Under the pieces are notes generated by a model that was not told where the DNA came from, made no database searches, and saw only the letters and a list, made by a program, of their open reading frames with translations. The position numbers were made by a program, and so were the translations under genes. Shown here piece after piece: positions 1 through 11,963 of a stretch of DNA of 64,000 bases; position 1 is the first letter of the stretch; each line of letters starts with the position of its first letter. This stretch comes from Megachile rotundata (Eukaryota > Arthropoda > Insecta > Hymenoptera > Megachilidae), in NCBI RefSeq assembly GCF_050947335.1, contig NC_134993.1, forward strand, positions 7,626,001 to 7,690,000, given 5' to 3'.

Positions 1-2400
1 ATTATAAATTCAGTTATAACAATTATTGTAATAATATTGTAATTCATAATTATAATTGTAATATTATAATAAAATTATTATTAATCATGATTGTTACGAA
101 AATAATGTTACAATTTTTGTTGTAACAATTTAATTATAATATAACAATTATTGCTTACAAAAGTTATGAAAATAATGTTATAATTTTTGTTGTAATAATT
201 TAAGTATAATATTATAATTATTGCTTACAAAAGTAAAGTCCATAAGTTAAATGTAATTAGTTACACTTAGAATTTACTACATGATTGCAGAACCTTCTGT
301 ACACAGTTTTTACAAATTTTAAATATGCGAAGAAAGATAACATTATATTTAAAAACTTGTCAATTATTCAACGTATAATAATATGAAATATTCCCACATT
401 TCAAACAATTCAAAATCTTATTAAAATATCACTTCATTCATGTGTTAATTAATTCCGAAATGTTTTCAGTTCATTTTAAATATGTAACGGTATAATTGTA
501 TTCCTTTATGTTTTCAGTATCGTTTTACATTTCAAATTATCGTGAGTCTTGTTATTTTTTTAAACTGTCTGGAGTTCAACTCCAACTTATCATAAATAAG
601 TAATTAACAATCAAAGTCAAACAAATAATATTGCGAAGGATCCTGAAATGAACATATGAATGACTAATTAACTATTTTGTTAATCAATCACTTTAGTTGT
701 TTCTTGGGTTCAAACGAAGTACGAACAAAAATTTCTAAAACAGATACAAGTACTTTTTACAATTAACGTATTTTAGTATCATTTATTTTAACATAATTAT
801 GTAGTAAAATTATTTAGCAAATTTATTTATTTATCACAATTTAAGTACCTTCAAATTCTGAAGTTTATAATTATACAATCATTAGTTTTACAATTCAAAA
901 AATAAACACAAGATCTTACGAAAATTATTTATCGATGTATTAAGTTTATAAATAATATATGAATTATGTAGAGTAAAATTGTGTAACATAACGCCAATGT
1001 AATTTCATACAAACATTTTTAACATTTTATCATTTCATTAAAATAGCAGACAGGCTATGATACCGCACAAAATTAATATTCCTAGTTCAAGCTAAATTAA
1101 TCAAGTAAATATAATTTAAGGCAAACAGGAAATAGACGTTGCTTCACCCCGCTGACAAATTTTCTGATAATGTGAGGTTGATTGAAATAAACGTCTGCAA
1201 CGATCAATTGCGATTCTGTTTCGTTCACCTCCGATAATAGTATTTCATTTTTAGTCCATTTTCGATTATTTCAATTCAACTATCCTTTTCTATATTGGTT
1301 CTAAAATATTGCTGACTTTTTTAATTAACTTTATTTATTAACTAAAATTTTTTATTACAAAAATTATATGCATAGATTCATTAAATTGTAAAGTTGTTAC
1401 TTAACACTTAAACGTCTGCATTTTGCATTTTAATATGTCGATGTATAAATACTGTAGCAAATCCTTGCATTGTTTTCCGAATATTTTTCACTTTTTATAA
1501 TTGCATTTAGATCAGTTCAACATTATTAGATCAACGTTATATTATTATTACAAAAAATTTATTATTTTTATCAATGTAAATCATATCAATAAAATATTAA
1601 AATTGTTTATACATTATTAGATCAAAGTTATGTTATTACTATAAAACATCCATGTATTGGTTTTATGAATTAATCATGTTTATAGTTTAAATTGAAAAAA
1701 TGTTAAGTATTTGATATAATATTGAAGTACCTTTATATTTCCTTCTAAATTTTAATAAAAAAAATTACTTTTTTATCAAGAACGGTCGACGGATTTTTAA
1801 GTGTGAGTTTTTCATTATGTATTAAAAAGTTTTTAATAATATTAAAAGTCTTAGAATATATTAAAGTACAAATAATATGGCAACCTCCAAATTTTATCAA
1901 AATAATTCTCCAAAACTTACATAATTATTTAAAATTATATATGCAAGAATATATAATCTTAAGATCTATAATCGTAAGAATATATATTCTTACATAATTA
2001 TCTGAAAGTTTTGCGTCCACCTCCACAATCTCCATAAATCCCTAGATACCCTAATTAAACCGAAAAATTAGAAAAACGCCAATAAATTCAGAAGTTGAAT
2101 TACAAACGAGACTGAAAGTCTCTTGAGAAAATTTACAAAATTTGCAATATATAACTCAAATAAAAGTTTGCAAAAAAATATTAAAATCACTTGTCTACAT
2201 TTGATATATGAATTGATATTTTTCATGAAATGTGAAAACATGGCAATCTTAAAAAGTGATACAACTGAAAGGAAATACGAATATAATAAAGTATACAAAT
2301 GTTTTCATAAAATAAGCAACCACACTTATTTAAATAAATAATATAAATTTTGTAAGCAAAAACGACTATTTAAAGAGCAATTTTAAAACAAAAACACTTC
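1..2400. other. AT-rich non-coding DNA
   Basis: No coding region is supported here. The DNA is strongly AT-rich, and the short open frames are lysine-, isoleucine- and asparagine-rich with no recognisable domain. At about 104-240 a stretch of roughly 70 bp is present twice in direct orientation. No promoter, RNA gene or mobile-element terminus was recognised. Confidence 0.6.
104..240. repeat. Direct duplication of about 70 bp
   Basis: The block around 'caatttttgttgtaacaa' through 'attgcttacaaaagt' occurs at about 110-165 and again, with a few differences, at about 179-234. It is a simple local tandem duplication in AT-rich DNA. Confidence 0.6.
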
Positions 2401-3060
2401 GGTAGACTGAAACCGCGCCAAGGCTGCGCAGATCTTGCAAAGCGTAACGAACGAAAGTTTATTTACCTTTTGACGGTGCACAAGAAGACAAAGCATGACT
2501 CAACCGGCCAAATTATTATCTTGAAGAACCCAAGAGTTTCAAGGGAAGCCGTTCTGCAGTGTCGACATTGTTCACCCTTCGCTCGTTTAGAGCCACTTCC
2601 GGTTCTTCAGCAACCCCTCGGTCCCTTTTTGAAAAAACGATCGTTCTCTGCGAAAGGTCTCAAGTTGCCTCGTAACGATAAGCTTTATCGCGCACAACAC
2701 GTTGCACAAATTCGTAGAATGTCTCAATATTTATGAGCGTCGCGAATTTATCTCAGTCCCGGGAATTTTTGCGATTCAAAATTGAGTTTCTTTAAACAAT
2801 TTGTCTTCCGACGTGTTACGAACTTTCCAAACGCTTTCGCGTGCTCGTCAACACATGGGTTCCGTGTAAAATTCTGTCGAGCATGGAAGAGAAATTTATG
2901 AAGAGAAAGAGTATGACTGCACTCTGCCGGAGGTTAATATAACACTGTCAAAGCAACGGCGCACAGCAAACGGAGAGACAGTTTCACCGAGAGACCAGTC
3001 AGCTGGGGCCCCCCACCCTTCCTACGTCACGGTCTCAACAGTTTACACGTTTCAATTTTA
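2400..3060. other. GC-richer island, possible promoter or exon
   Basis: Base composition rises clearly relative to both flanks, with many CG dinucleotides and a run 'ggggccccccaccc' near 3,006. An 88-codon open frame (2,470-2,736) has no recognisable domain and is not called as a gene. Such an island in an AT-rich genome is often a promoter plus first exon or an old mobile-element fragment. The sequence alone does not decide, and no TATA box or splice donor stands out. Confidence 0.3.
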
Positions 3061-3237
3061 TAAATTGTTTCACCGTGATTTCACATTATCCGTGTAGTAC
3101 ATGTTATTAGTAGGCTACGGTTAACCGGTTAACCGTGGAGTTTAATTTTGTAAAAGGAATACAGTAAATGATAATTACTCTACTCGAGAAATTTACTTTT
3201 AAAAATGTAAGACAATTAAATTAAAATATTTACATAC

Positions 3238-3526
3238 AATTTCCAGATAAAATATTATATAGACAATTTCCAGATAAAAAATTATCTAAATTTTCAAATA
3301 AAGAATTGTCTAAATAATTTCCAGATAAAGAATTGTCTAAATAATTTCCAAATAAAAAATTATCTAAATAATTTTCAAATAAAGAATTGTCTAAATAATT
3401 TCCAGATAAAAAATTGTCTAAATAATTTCCAAATAAAAAATTACCTAGATAATTTTCAAATAAAGAATTGTCTAAATAATTTCCAAATAAAAAATGATCT
3501 AGATAATTTTCCAGATAAAAAATGGT
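3238..3526. repeat. 27-bp tandem repeat, about 11 copies
   Basis: Units such as 'aatttccagataaagaattg' followed by 'tctaaat' recur every 27 bp. Variation is mainly fcc/ttc and aga/aaa positions: alternate units read 'ccagataaa' or 'tcaaataaa'. The array is non-coding; unit-to-unit identity is high in the middle and decays at both ends. Confidence 0.85.
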
Positions 3527-4059
3527 TTGTGAATTTAAAGTAGCCCGATGTTAATACATTTATTAGTTATTAGATTTAAAATCTTTTTTGATGAATGAAA
3601 AAGTTATTGAATTTGCACGAACTATATCAGCTTATTATCTATCTGTCTGTGCTCACTTTTCTATGTCGCATTACTGTGACCAAACGGTTTGACCGATCTG
3701 AAAAATGTTTACTGATTAATTTTGTAAAAGGAATACGTATTTACAATGCATTGTAAAAGGAAAATGACAATTACTGTATTCGAGGAATTTATTTTTGAAA
3801 ATATAAGACAATATTTTTATTTGTTTAGCTATGTTATTGGTATTCGAGATATCAATATCAAGATCTGTAATGAAAGAGGAGTGTAGACGTTCAGTATTTA
3901 ATCTTTCAAACCTCTGATAAGTGGACGAACACATTGACTTATGTTTAGCGACTTACTCGGTGCTGGACTTTTGTGGTTTTTAAGACTGTGCAAACTTTAG
4001 GGTTTGGATATGATTTTTCTATTTCTTTTATGAATGTAATGGATATTTCGCAATGAGGA

Positions 4060-4330
4060 TTTAAACTTTTCAAATTTTCAAATTTTTAAATTCTCAAATT
4101 TATTATATCTAATTTCTAAGTCGTAAATTCCTAAATATCTAAATTTCTAAGTTTCTAAATTCCTAAATTCCTAAATTCCTAAATTCCTAAATTCCTAAAT
4201 TCCTAAATTTCTAAATTCCTAAGGTTCTAAATTTCTAAAATTTTCAGAATCCCAAATTCCCAAAAAGTCCAAATTTAAAATTCCCAAATTCTCAACATTA
4301 TAAATTCCCGCATTACCAAATATAGGAACT
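4060..4330. repeat. 8-bp simple repeat (ctaaattc)n and degenerate flanks
   Basis: Around 4,140-4,215 'ctaaattc' is repeated at an exact 8-bp period, flanked by imperfect versions. Related AAATT-type low-complexity DNA returns at 7,190-7,400, 49,540-50,230, 62,640-63,010 and 63,490-63,830, so it is a genome-wide habit rather than a local gene feature. Confidence 0.8.
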
Positions 4331-5470
4331 AAATTTTCGAATTTTTAAAAATGAAAATTTTCGAATATTAAATCAAGTCTCTCGAATCTGAAAACTCAGA
4401 AGTAGTTTCCTTCTTATCCACTTTACCAATATCACACATCCTTCCATACTGTTGTTTTAGGATAACTTATATTTGTAGAAGGAAGTGACAGAAAATCGAG
4501 ATACCTTATGGAAACTTCAAAATTACGGTCAGAATCGTTTTATAAAACATAAAGCGTTTGAATATAATACATTCGTAATTTTAAAACAGCTAACATTTTA
4601 GCTCTTCATACTAAAATCGCAAAGAATTTTGAATTTTTCTCTGAAAATCGTCCTTCATTTCAATTTTGTCACGTTTCTGAATTATTTTCATAATTAACGT
4701 TTAAAACTGAAATCAGCTGACAAATATATTAAAACAACCTTTAAAGATTATTTTATATTTTTTTTTTCGAGTTAAAATAATGAGCAGCTTCTGTATAGGA
4801 AGTATTTTTATTAGCCCCAGTGCTCTAGGCACGTTATTCGGATAAAATTCGGGTTAAATTACAAATAATTATTCCAGACAAATTAGCAAGATATAACTAT
4901 TAATAACATATAATTATTAATTTCTGATCATTTTTACAACACAGTTCTTAATAAAATAAATATAACAATGCACTTGATTATCGAAAAACATTTAAGAGTA
5001 AAAGAATAATTTAAAATTAAACGATATAACATTCTTTAATTAATCTATACATTATCTGCATGTATAAGAAATTCCTGAACAATTTGAAGTACATTAAAAA
5101 CAAAAATTCGTTAGACATGACAAATTAATTGCACTTTCTAAACCTCCGTCAAACAACGAAAGTGCAGAATTGCATAAAAATTACACGTCCGCAACGTTAT
5201 ACAGATTCAAGATAGAATTGATGATATGTCGTAGGAAGTGAACTGTGCAGAGGTGTGAAATATGCAAAGGTATGAATGAAACCCACTAAGAATGAGTATG
5301 AGGCATGCATCTAATTAGGAAGTGAGTGGAATCAACTGGTTGCAAATAAATGCAAGTGAGTGTAATGTCGCTAACGACAGAGAGAGCGAAACGTGCACTA
5401 TAAATGTATGGACGATTACAAATTTTAAATAAATGTTATGCTACTGTTAAATGAATGAGCAAATTATGTT
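4331..5470. other. AT-rich non-coding DNA
   Basis: No coding frame, RNA gene or element terminus was recognised. The stretch just before the minisatellite (about 5,205-5,400) is less AT-rich and has several 'gtgagtg' and 'gaatga' words, but no open frame. Confidence 0.5.
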
Positions 5471-5473
5471 TAC

Positions 5474-5933
5474 CAACGCGTGGTAATCCAACGCATCGTA
5501 AAGTAACGCGTGGTAATCCTACGCATAGTAATCCAACGCGTAGTAATCCTCTGCATAGTAATCCAACGCGTAGTAATCCAGCGTGTGGATATCCAACGTG
5601 TAGTAATCCAGCGCGTGCATACTCAACGCGTAGTAATCCAACGCGTGGTAATTCTAAGCGTAGGGATCTAATGCGTGGTAATCTAACGCGTAGTAATCTA
5701 GCGTGTGGATATCCAATGCGTAGTAATCCAGCGCGTAGATATCCAAAGCGTAATAATCCAGCGCGTAGCAATCCAGCGCGTAGTAATCCAGCGCGTGCAT
5801 ATTCAACGCGTAGTAATCCAACGTGTAACAATGCAACGCGTGGTAATTCTAAGCGCAGGAATCTAACGCATGGTAATCTAACACGTAGTTAACCAACGCG
5901 TAGTAATCCAACGCTTAATAATCCTCGCTCTCT
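5474..5933. repeat. 15-bp minisatellite with 180-bp higher-order repeat
   Basis: About 30 units of a 15-bp motif close to 'aacgcgtagtaatcc' run head to tail. Because 15 is divisible by three, the array is open in several frames on both strands: a 145-codon frame at 5,455-5,892 (+), and 131- and 60-codon frames on the minus strand. These give pentapeptide repeats such as SNPTR that I regard as by-products. Variant units recur in the same order at 5,611 and 5,791, a spacing of 180 bp or 12 units, so a 12-mer has itself been duplicated. The motif is CG-rich (contains the MluI-type word acgcgt), in contrast to its surroundings. Confidence 0.9.
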
Positions 5934-7686
5934 GATTAGTTCGTGTTTTTTCTTAATTATTCAAAAACGAAGCTTCAAACCCCATTTTTCGCGTCAGTTA
6001 CCCTACGTTTCAGGGACCTACACTAATTGTGAGACACCCCGTATTATACTTACTACATTACTATTATATTATACTAACTACATTATTTTTTATATAATAC
6101 TATGTATAATGTAACAACAAAAATGTTAATATCAAAACTAACACATACATTGAAATTGAAAATAAATAAGCAACCATTAAACATGAATTAATATATGCAA
6201 TAAATTTCCATCTTAATAAAAATCAGTATTTCAAGAACACTACCTTAACAAATTTTCTAACTTAAAAAAAGAAACTTGTGAACCGGTCATTTTGACCGAC
6301 TTTGATAGTCTCAAAAGTTATAATTAGAAAAGTAATAATCCGCAAATAATTCTTGCTAAACAAATTTATTCTAAATTTACAATATTGTAAGGAAGCACAA
6401 TAGAAAATCGTAGTCGAAAACAAAAAATAATGACTATAGGTACGTTTAGTGTTAAAAATGCATGTTTCGATGAAGTGTTCCGCGTAGAAAACAGTGAAAT
6501 CCGCAGGGAGTTGCTTCCTTGACGTGCATCAGTGACCTGCCTTAATGCAATGTGCATATGTAATAGCGATCTGTGCATGCCGAGTACAATGACTCGGTAA
6601 ACGCCAGACTGCACGTAAATGCTGTAACTATCATTCTTACGTAGAGTCAACAACAATTTCTAAGCGTTTCAGTGAAATCTATATTTTTAACGAAACTGCA
6701 GTGGCGATACTAGCTTATCAGTCACGTAACAATTTCATCGAAGCCTTTATAAACGGTTATCAAATAAAATTCCATCGCAATCTATGAAGAAAAATGTTAA
6801 AATTCTTCTTACTTCTACATCCTTTGCAATTAAAAATATGAAATTTTTTAAAATTATCATTATACATTCTCGTTCTTTTACATTAGAACCACTAGTTCTA
6901 AGATAAGATAATATATGATTTTTTAGATAATAGATCATTCTTAGATAATTTTTAGATAAAAGATAAGATAATAGATAACTTCTAGATAATTTTCAGAAAA
7001 AAAGGCAATACATATTTTTTTAACTTCCTCTCAAAGATATATTATAAAATGGCTGTGAATTAATATATAATGACATTTCATAGTAATTATTAACTTTTTA
7101 ACAATTTATTTATCAAATTAATGTTAGATCTAATACAATTCATTATTTTCATAACTTCCTCGTGTGAATAAAATTCAAAATTCTAATAAATCTTTAAAAT
7201 ATTCAAACTTCTAAATTCTAAAAATTTCGAACTGTCAAATTTAATAATTTTAAAATGTAGAAATGCGGCGAGTTCAACATATAAATCTTCAAATTCCTAA
7301 ATTTTTTAATTTTTTTATTCTGCGGTTCCTAGCTTGACAAATTCTTGACTATATCATTTTTAAATTTTTCAAATTTTCAAATTTCCTAACCCTAAAATTC
7401 TTAAACTGCGAACTGATGTAAAAGTGACAAAGTTATTGATGATTAAAGTATTACAAAAATTAAACTTGTAATATATACATTATCAGAAGTATCTTGTAAA
7501 ATAATTAATTTACAATGTTTAAAACGTTCCAGAAGCCTAATTCTACATGTGAAATCAAAGAAATCAAAAATTGTGTTTTTGAGTGACGCCATCTCTCCAG
7601 CCAATAAGGTGAACTACACGCATCAGAAATGTGACATTCGTTAGTCCTCACTTTCCACCGCCAGATAGTACCACCCACATCGTTTT
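5934..7686. other. Non-coding DNA upstream of the Gypsy element
   Basis: No gene is supported. A less AT-rich patch at about 6,440-6,660 has no recognisable product on either strand. 6,880-6,990 is rich in 'agataa' words, and 7,190-7,400 is AAATT-type low-complexity DNA. A word of about 40 bp at 7,582-7,625 (starting 'agtgacgccatctctcc') has a near-identical inverted partner at 44,031-44,070. Confidence 0.5.
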
Positions 7687-7946
7687 TGTGGTGATCATCG
7701 GAGTTGTTGTCGGTCAAAAGGAATTCTATTTTCAAGCCGTCGATAAAGAAGAATTTTATTTTTATTTGATATTCAATTTTATTTATGTTCAATTATATTT
7801 TAAAAAGCAAATCGTTCATTATACATTCCATAATCAAATCTGAATTCAAAACCACATATTTTATAATGAATTTCAATAAATCAGTTATTTTTGAAAGTTA
7901 TAATTAATTAATTAATTTTAAATATAGAAAAACACTCTCTATATTT
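7687..7946 (+). repeat. 5' LTR of the Gypsy element (LTR1)
   Basis: The LTR starts 'tgtggtgatcatcggagttg' and runs to just before the primer-binding site. It contains 'gaatttcaataaatcagtta' with a possible polyadenylation signal AATAAA. Comparison with LTR2 (14,567-14,787) shows many substitutions and some indels (260 versus 221 bp), so the insertion is old or the two LTRs come from different copies. Confidence 0.85.
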
Positions 7947-7964
7947 TGATCACCCTGACGTGAT
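7947..7964 (+). promoter_or_regulatory. Primer-binding site, first copy
   Basis: The sequence 'tgatcaccctgacgtgat' immediately follows LTR1. It is a mutated form of the TGGTGACCC-type tRNA primer-binding site seen intact after LTR2 and LTR3. Two changes disrupt the TGG that should pair with the tRNA CCA end. Confidence 0.7.
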
Positions 7965-8012
7965 ATTAAAAATTGCCATAAGAAATTATAATTAATAACA
8001 GAAATATTCAGA

Positions 8013-8925
8013 ATGTATCTTACACCGGAACCCGAACGAAGCAGACCCCAAATTGACGTTGAAGAATCGCAAAATCAAACAACAAGCAACAGTTTACAAC
8101 AAAATTTTAATTCAAATGTTCAAGATTCAATAGAGTAGCACGCGTAGTTAAACTACCTCCTTTTTGGAAGGAGAATCCAATCCCCTGGTTCAAACAAGTT
8201 GAAGCGGCATTTGCTGTAGCTAAAATTACAAGCGATGATTCAAGGTTTCGTTATGTTATTCTGAATTTGTATCAGACATTTTGGAATCTCCGCCGGATTT
8301 TGGGAAATATGAGGCATTGAAAAACAGGATAACTAGTGTTCTTGCGGAAACCAATAAGTCAAGATTACGAAAACTTTTACATGGTCACGATTTGGGTGAT
8401 GAAAAACCTTCAGTTTTCTTACAAAAAATGAGACATCTTGCATCAGGTCAGTGCTCAGATTCAGTATTGTGTAGTTTATTTTTAGAACAGATGCCCTCGA
8501 ATATTAGAACAATTTTGGCAATTTCCGAAACATCGGACCTCTCCAAATTAGCGTTACAAGCAGACAAAATTATAGAAATGACGCGTGGAAATAATATTTC
8601 ATCAGTTGATCCTGTTAATTCTCTTACCAATTTAGTCGACAGAGATTCACTAGCGAAACAAGTTTCAGACTTAAAAGGTTTAGTTGAAACTCTTTCTGTC
8701 GATGTAAACAGAAATAGGAAAAGATTTAGACATTATAACAAATATCGACATCGATCAAATTCAAGAAGACGTTATAATAATTTTAGTAATAATAATTCCA
8801 ATAACAATCATAATTTTCAGCAAGTATGCTTCTTTCATAAGAAATTTGGAAAATCAGCTAGGAGATGTCAAGAACCTTGCAATTTTGATCAGAAAGAGGA
8901 AAACTACACAAGCCATCGTCAGTAA
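8013..8925 (+). pseudogene. Gypsy gag, first copy, frameshifted
   Basis: Gag is the structural polyprotein of the retrotransposon particle. The frame opens with ATG at 8,013 (MYLTPEPERSRPQ), hits a TAG near 8,133, and has lost a few dozen bases near 8,265. It is then open from 8,281 to 8,925. The matrix/capsid-like part contains 'PSVFLQKMRHLASGQC' and 'LFLEQMPSNIRTILA', typical of insect Gypsy gag. A basic Asn/Arg-rich segment follows, then a C-x2-H...C-x3-C zinc-binding tail ('CFFHKKFG', 'RCQEPC'). The same protein begins again downstream at 14,851 and 15,845. The breaks make it non-functional. Confidence 0.85.
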
Positions 8926-8927
8926 AG

Positions 8928-9485
8928 ATGGTTGGCGATGGTTCAAATGCGAAAAACCGTCTTTTTGTCATGGATCGTACCATCGGAACGCGATTTCTTG
9001 TGGACTCTGGTGCTGATGTTTCAGTCTTACCTAAATCAGCATGTAAAGAGCCGTTTCATCAAAATGATTACAAATTATATGCTGCAAATAATTCTATTAT
9101 TAATACTTATGGCATTTTGACAAAAACAGTAGATCTTGGTCTTAGGCAAGTTTTTAAGTGGCAGTTTTGTGTTGCTGATGTCCAGCGACCAATTCTTGGC
9201 GCAGATTTCTTAAGACATTTCGGACTTCTTATTGATCTTAAGCATCGATGTTTGCGTGATGGTTTGACACAGCTTACATCACCAGGTATTCCAACAGAAA
9301 CTGCAGCAAATCTTTCTTCTGTTGAAAAAGATAATCCATTCGGTCAAATTCTTTCTCAATTTCCTGAAGTAACTAGACCAAGGCGTATTAATGTTAATGC
9401 AGTTCACCAAGTTCGTCATCATATAGTTACACGAGGTCCTGCAACTGTCGAACGTCCACGACGTCTTCCTCCTGATAAATTTAAG
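8928..9485 (+). pseudogene. Gypsy aspartic protease and pol start, interrupted
   Basis: This is the retropepsin-like protease that processes the Gag-Pol polyprotein. The active-site signature 'FLVDSGADVSVLP' is about 27 residues in, followed by the flap-like region and the 'ILGADFL' motif typical of this family. The frame is intact to 'RRLPPDKFK' at 9,485, where the R2-clade insertion begins. The reading frame continues at 11,964. The ATG at 8,928 lies three bases after the gag stop, in a different frame, so expression in an active copy probably used frameshifting or reinitiation. That last point is inference. Confidence 0.85.
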
Positions 9486-9531
9486 GGTTATGTAAAAGAC
9501 ATTTGTTAATGGGTTATGTAAAAGACATTTG
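9485..9531 (+). repeat. 21-bp direct repeat at the R2-clade 5' junction
   Basis: 'gggttatgtaaaagacattt' plus g occurs at 9,485-9,505 and again at 9,511-9,531 with five bases between. The second copy runs on into the reverse-transcriptase coding part. Such junction duplications are consistent with template switching when the 5' end of a truncated non-LTR element is resolved. That mechanism is inference. Confidence 0.8.
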
Positions 9532-11963
9532 CGGTTACCAGGACTACCACAAATACTGGCCATATTATTCAATATCTTATGCTATAACTCTTACTACCCG
9601 TTAATTTGGAAGTCTAACTGCACTAGGCTTATTCCTAAGCAAAATAAAGATTTGACTGTAGCGAGTAACTGGAGGCCTATAACCATCAGCTCCATGTTAA
9701 GTAGAGTTTTCTCCGCCATAATAGATAATAGGTTAAGAAATGTAATTGTACAAAACTCTAGACAAAAAGGTTTTACTCCGGAAAATGGATATGCCCAGAA
9801 TATAGCCTTGCTTAATGCTGCCCTAAGCAAGTATAAAATTAATACTGGAGGTGTATTCATTGTGTTAGATGTATCAAAAGCTTTTGATACCCTACCACAT
9901 TCAGCTATTATGCCATGCCTTTTGAGAAAAGGTATTCCGGAACCTGTTGCAAACCTAATTGTAAATATGTATCGTGATGGTTCAACAGTAATTCAAACCA
10001 GTAATAAACAAAATAGCGAGAATAATAATAATATTAAAATAAATATCCTCAGAGGTGTCCGACAGGGGGATTCCCTCTTCCCTTTATCTATGTTTAGAGC
10101 CGCTTATCGAAAAGTTAGAGGAATCTAGCCGGGGCATTGAAGTCAGTGATAACACCAAAATTTCCACCTTGGCCTTTGCGGACGATTTCCTTATATTCGG
10201 TGAAAACGAAAAAGAGGCCCAACAACAGCTAAATTTAGTCCACCAATATCTCACTGACCTAGGTATGTCTCTATCTGCCGACAAGTGCCTTACCTTCCAG
10301 ATTATTGTCAAAAGGGACACCTGGTTTATACAGGATCCAAAAATTAAAATAAACTTCGATCTATCTAATGTGATCCCTTTCGCAAATCCCTCTGTAATTT
10401 TTCGATATCTTGGGGCCAAGGTCGGGCCCTGGAAAGGGATGGACTGCGGCATCATTGTTCCTGAAATTATCACACTTATCAAAAGAGTTAGGAAATTACC
10501 TTTAAAGCCGCAACAAAAAATTGACCTTCTAATAAAATATATACTACCGCTGTTTATTTATTGTCTACTAGTCAACCCCCCCTCGGACTCCGTATTGAAA
10601 TTATTGGACAGCGAAAGTAGGCAACAGGCAAAGGAGATATTACATTTGGTGCCCTCAACGACCACCGGATTCTTTTACACCTCCAGGATTAAAGGAGGCC
10701 TAGGTCTGCCGCACTTTGAGAGCTCAATAAAAATTGCCACCATTAAAAATTATATTGTGTTAAAAAAGAGTCCTCCGACAACGTAGTTTCAAATTTAAAA
10801 AACGATAAAATCGAGAAGAAAATAAAATCTGTTGCCAATTCTCTAAGGATTAACTGGCCCATTAACCTTGATGATCTAATGAAGGAAAAAAGGCGTATTA
10901 AAAACAACCACCTAAAACAGTGGCAAGAATTAAAATCTCAAGGCCAGTCCATGAGTTCGCGCGTGATAAAATAGGCAATACTTGGCTAAAAGACAACTAT
11001 TTATTAAAACCTTCCCGGTATATAGACGCCATTAGACTCAGAACCAACACGTTTGGAACGCGGGTCGTCCTGGCTCGAGCGGATAAAAAAATTAATATAT
11101 GTTGTCGCCGCTGCAAGGCTCAGCCTGAAACCTTGGACCATATTCTGGGGTTCTGTCAATATACTAAAGGATTGCGCATCAAAAGGCACGATGAAATAAA
11201 AAATTATATCGCTAATAAACTCCGGCATTCTAACGAAATCTTTGTCGAACCGACAATTAAAGCTGAAGGCAATCTCTTTAAACCCGATCTCATAGTGAAA
11301 AATAAGGAAAGGGTCTTCATAGTCGACATTTCTGTCCGCTATGAAAATAGAGATTATCTTCAAAAGGCTGAAATTGAGAAAATTAATAAATACAAACCAT
11401 GCCTGGAGCACTAAACTAAACTAAATTTAAAATAAAAAACGGAGAGGTACTCCCTATAATCGTTGGTAGTAGAGGGGCAATACCTCTAAATACCCGCAAT
11501 AATTTATCTACCTTAGGCTTAAAAACTAGTGATACTAAAATAATAGCTCTCAAGGCGCTGCAGAGTTCAGTTGAAATAGCCAACATTTTTCTAGATGATT
11601 AGTTGTGTGTAAATAATTATTAATTGTGTCTGTTTATTTATTGCCTATTCTTTTTCTCTCAACATTCATTAATTGATACTTTGATTTTTGTTCCTTACTC
11701 ATTTTGATTAGATATTTTGATTTTTGTTTCTTACACATTTTGATTACTCTATTTTATTGAAGGAACGAATGACTATGTTTCTGATTCTACTAGTATGATA
11801 TAACGTATATTATTTCGTTTTGTATATTTTATTATTTTACATAATGCAAGATTATTGAAACTGATTTAAGTCAATACTAACTTGCATTTGACTTTTTATA
11901 TGTAATCCTACGGGGGATTCCTCGGAATTCTACCGACTCTCGCGCGTAAGAGCGGTACAAAAA
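9486..11963 (+). mobile_element. 5'-truncated R2-clade non-LTR retrotransposon
   Basis: A non-LTR element sits inside the Gypsy pol gene. Its coding part holds reverse transcriptase, a CCHC-type knuckle and a restriction-like endonuclease in that order, which is the R2/R4/Dong arrangement. The N-terminus and 5' UTR are missing. The 3' UTR (about 11,602-11,955) is AT-rich and ends with a structured-looking segment (a possible ctct...agag stem near 11,937-11,953) and a short A run before Gypsy resumes. Removing 2,478 bp joins the Gypsy frame without gain or loss of bases. No clear target-site duplication is visible, and a 21-bp direct repeat lies at the 5' junction. Confidence 0.88.
9532..11601 (+). 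pseudogene. R2-clade pol: reverse transcriptase and RLE endonuclease
   Basis: The protein would nick the target DNA with a restriction-like endonuclease and copy element RNA at the nick. Visible in order: an RT finger/palm region with 'LIPKQNKDL' and 'NWRPITI'; 'DVSKAFDTL' near 9,867; 'RGVRQGDS' near 10,056; the catalytic box 'FADDFLIFG' near 10,175-10,200; the thumb; a zinc knuckle C-x2-C-x7-H-x4-C ('CRRCKAQPETLDHILGFC') near 11,104; and an endonuclease with 'KPDLIV' and 'VFIVDISVRYE'. The tail continues in another frame ('VLPIIVGSRGAIPLNT') to a TAG at 11,599-11,601. Frames change near 10,080, between 10,786 and 10,960, and near 11,400, so it is dead. It is not in 28S rDNA, so it need not be R2 itself. 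Confidence 0.88.

Noticed and set aside
3238..3526. Regularly spaced units suggestive of a CRISPR array
   Set aside because: Units are contiguous, with no unique spacers and no nearby effector genes. This is a eukaryotic tandem repeat.
5436..5892. Long open frames on both strands encoding pentapeptide repeats
   Set aside because: They follow automatically from a 15-bp tandem unit lacking stop codons. No start context, splice sites or non-repeat coding sequence supports a gene.
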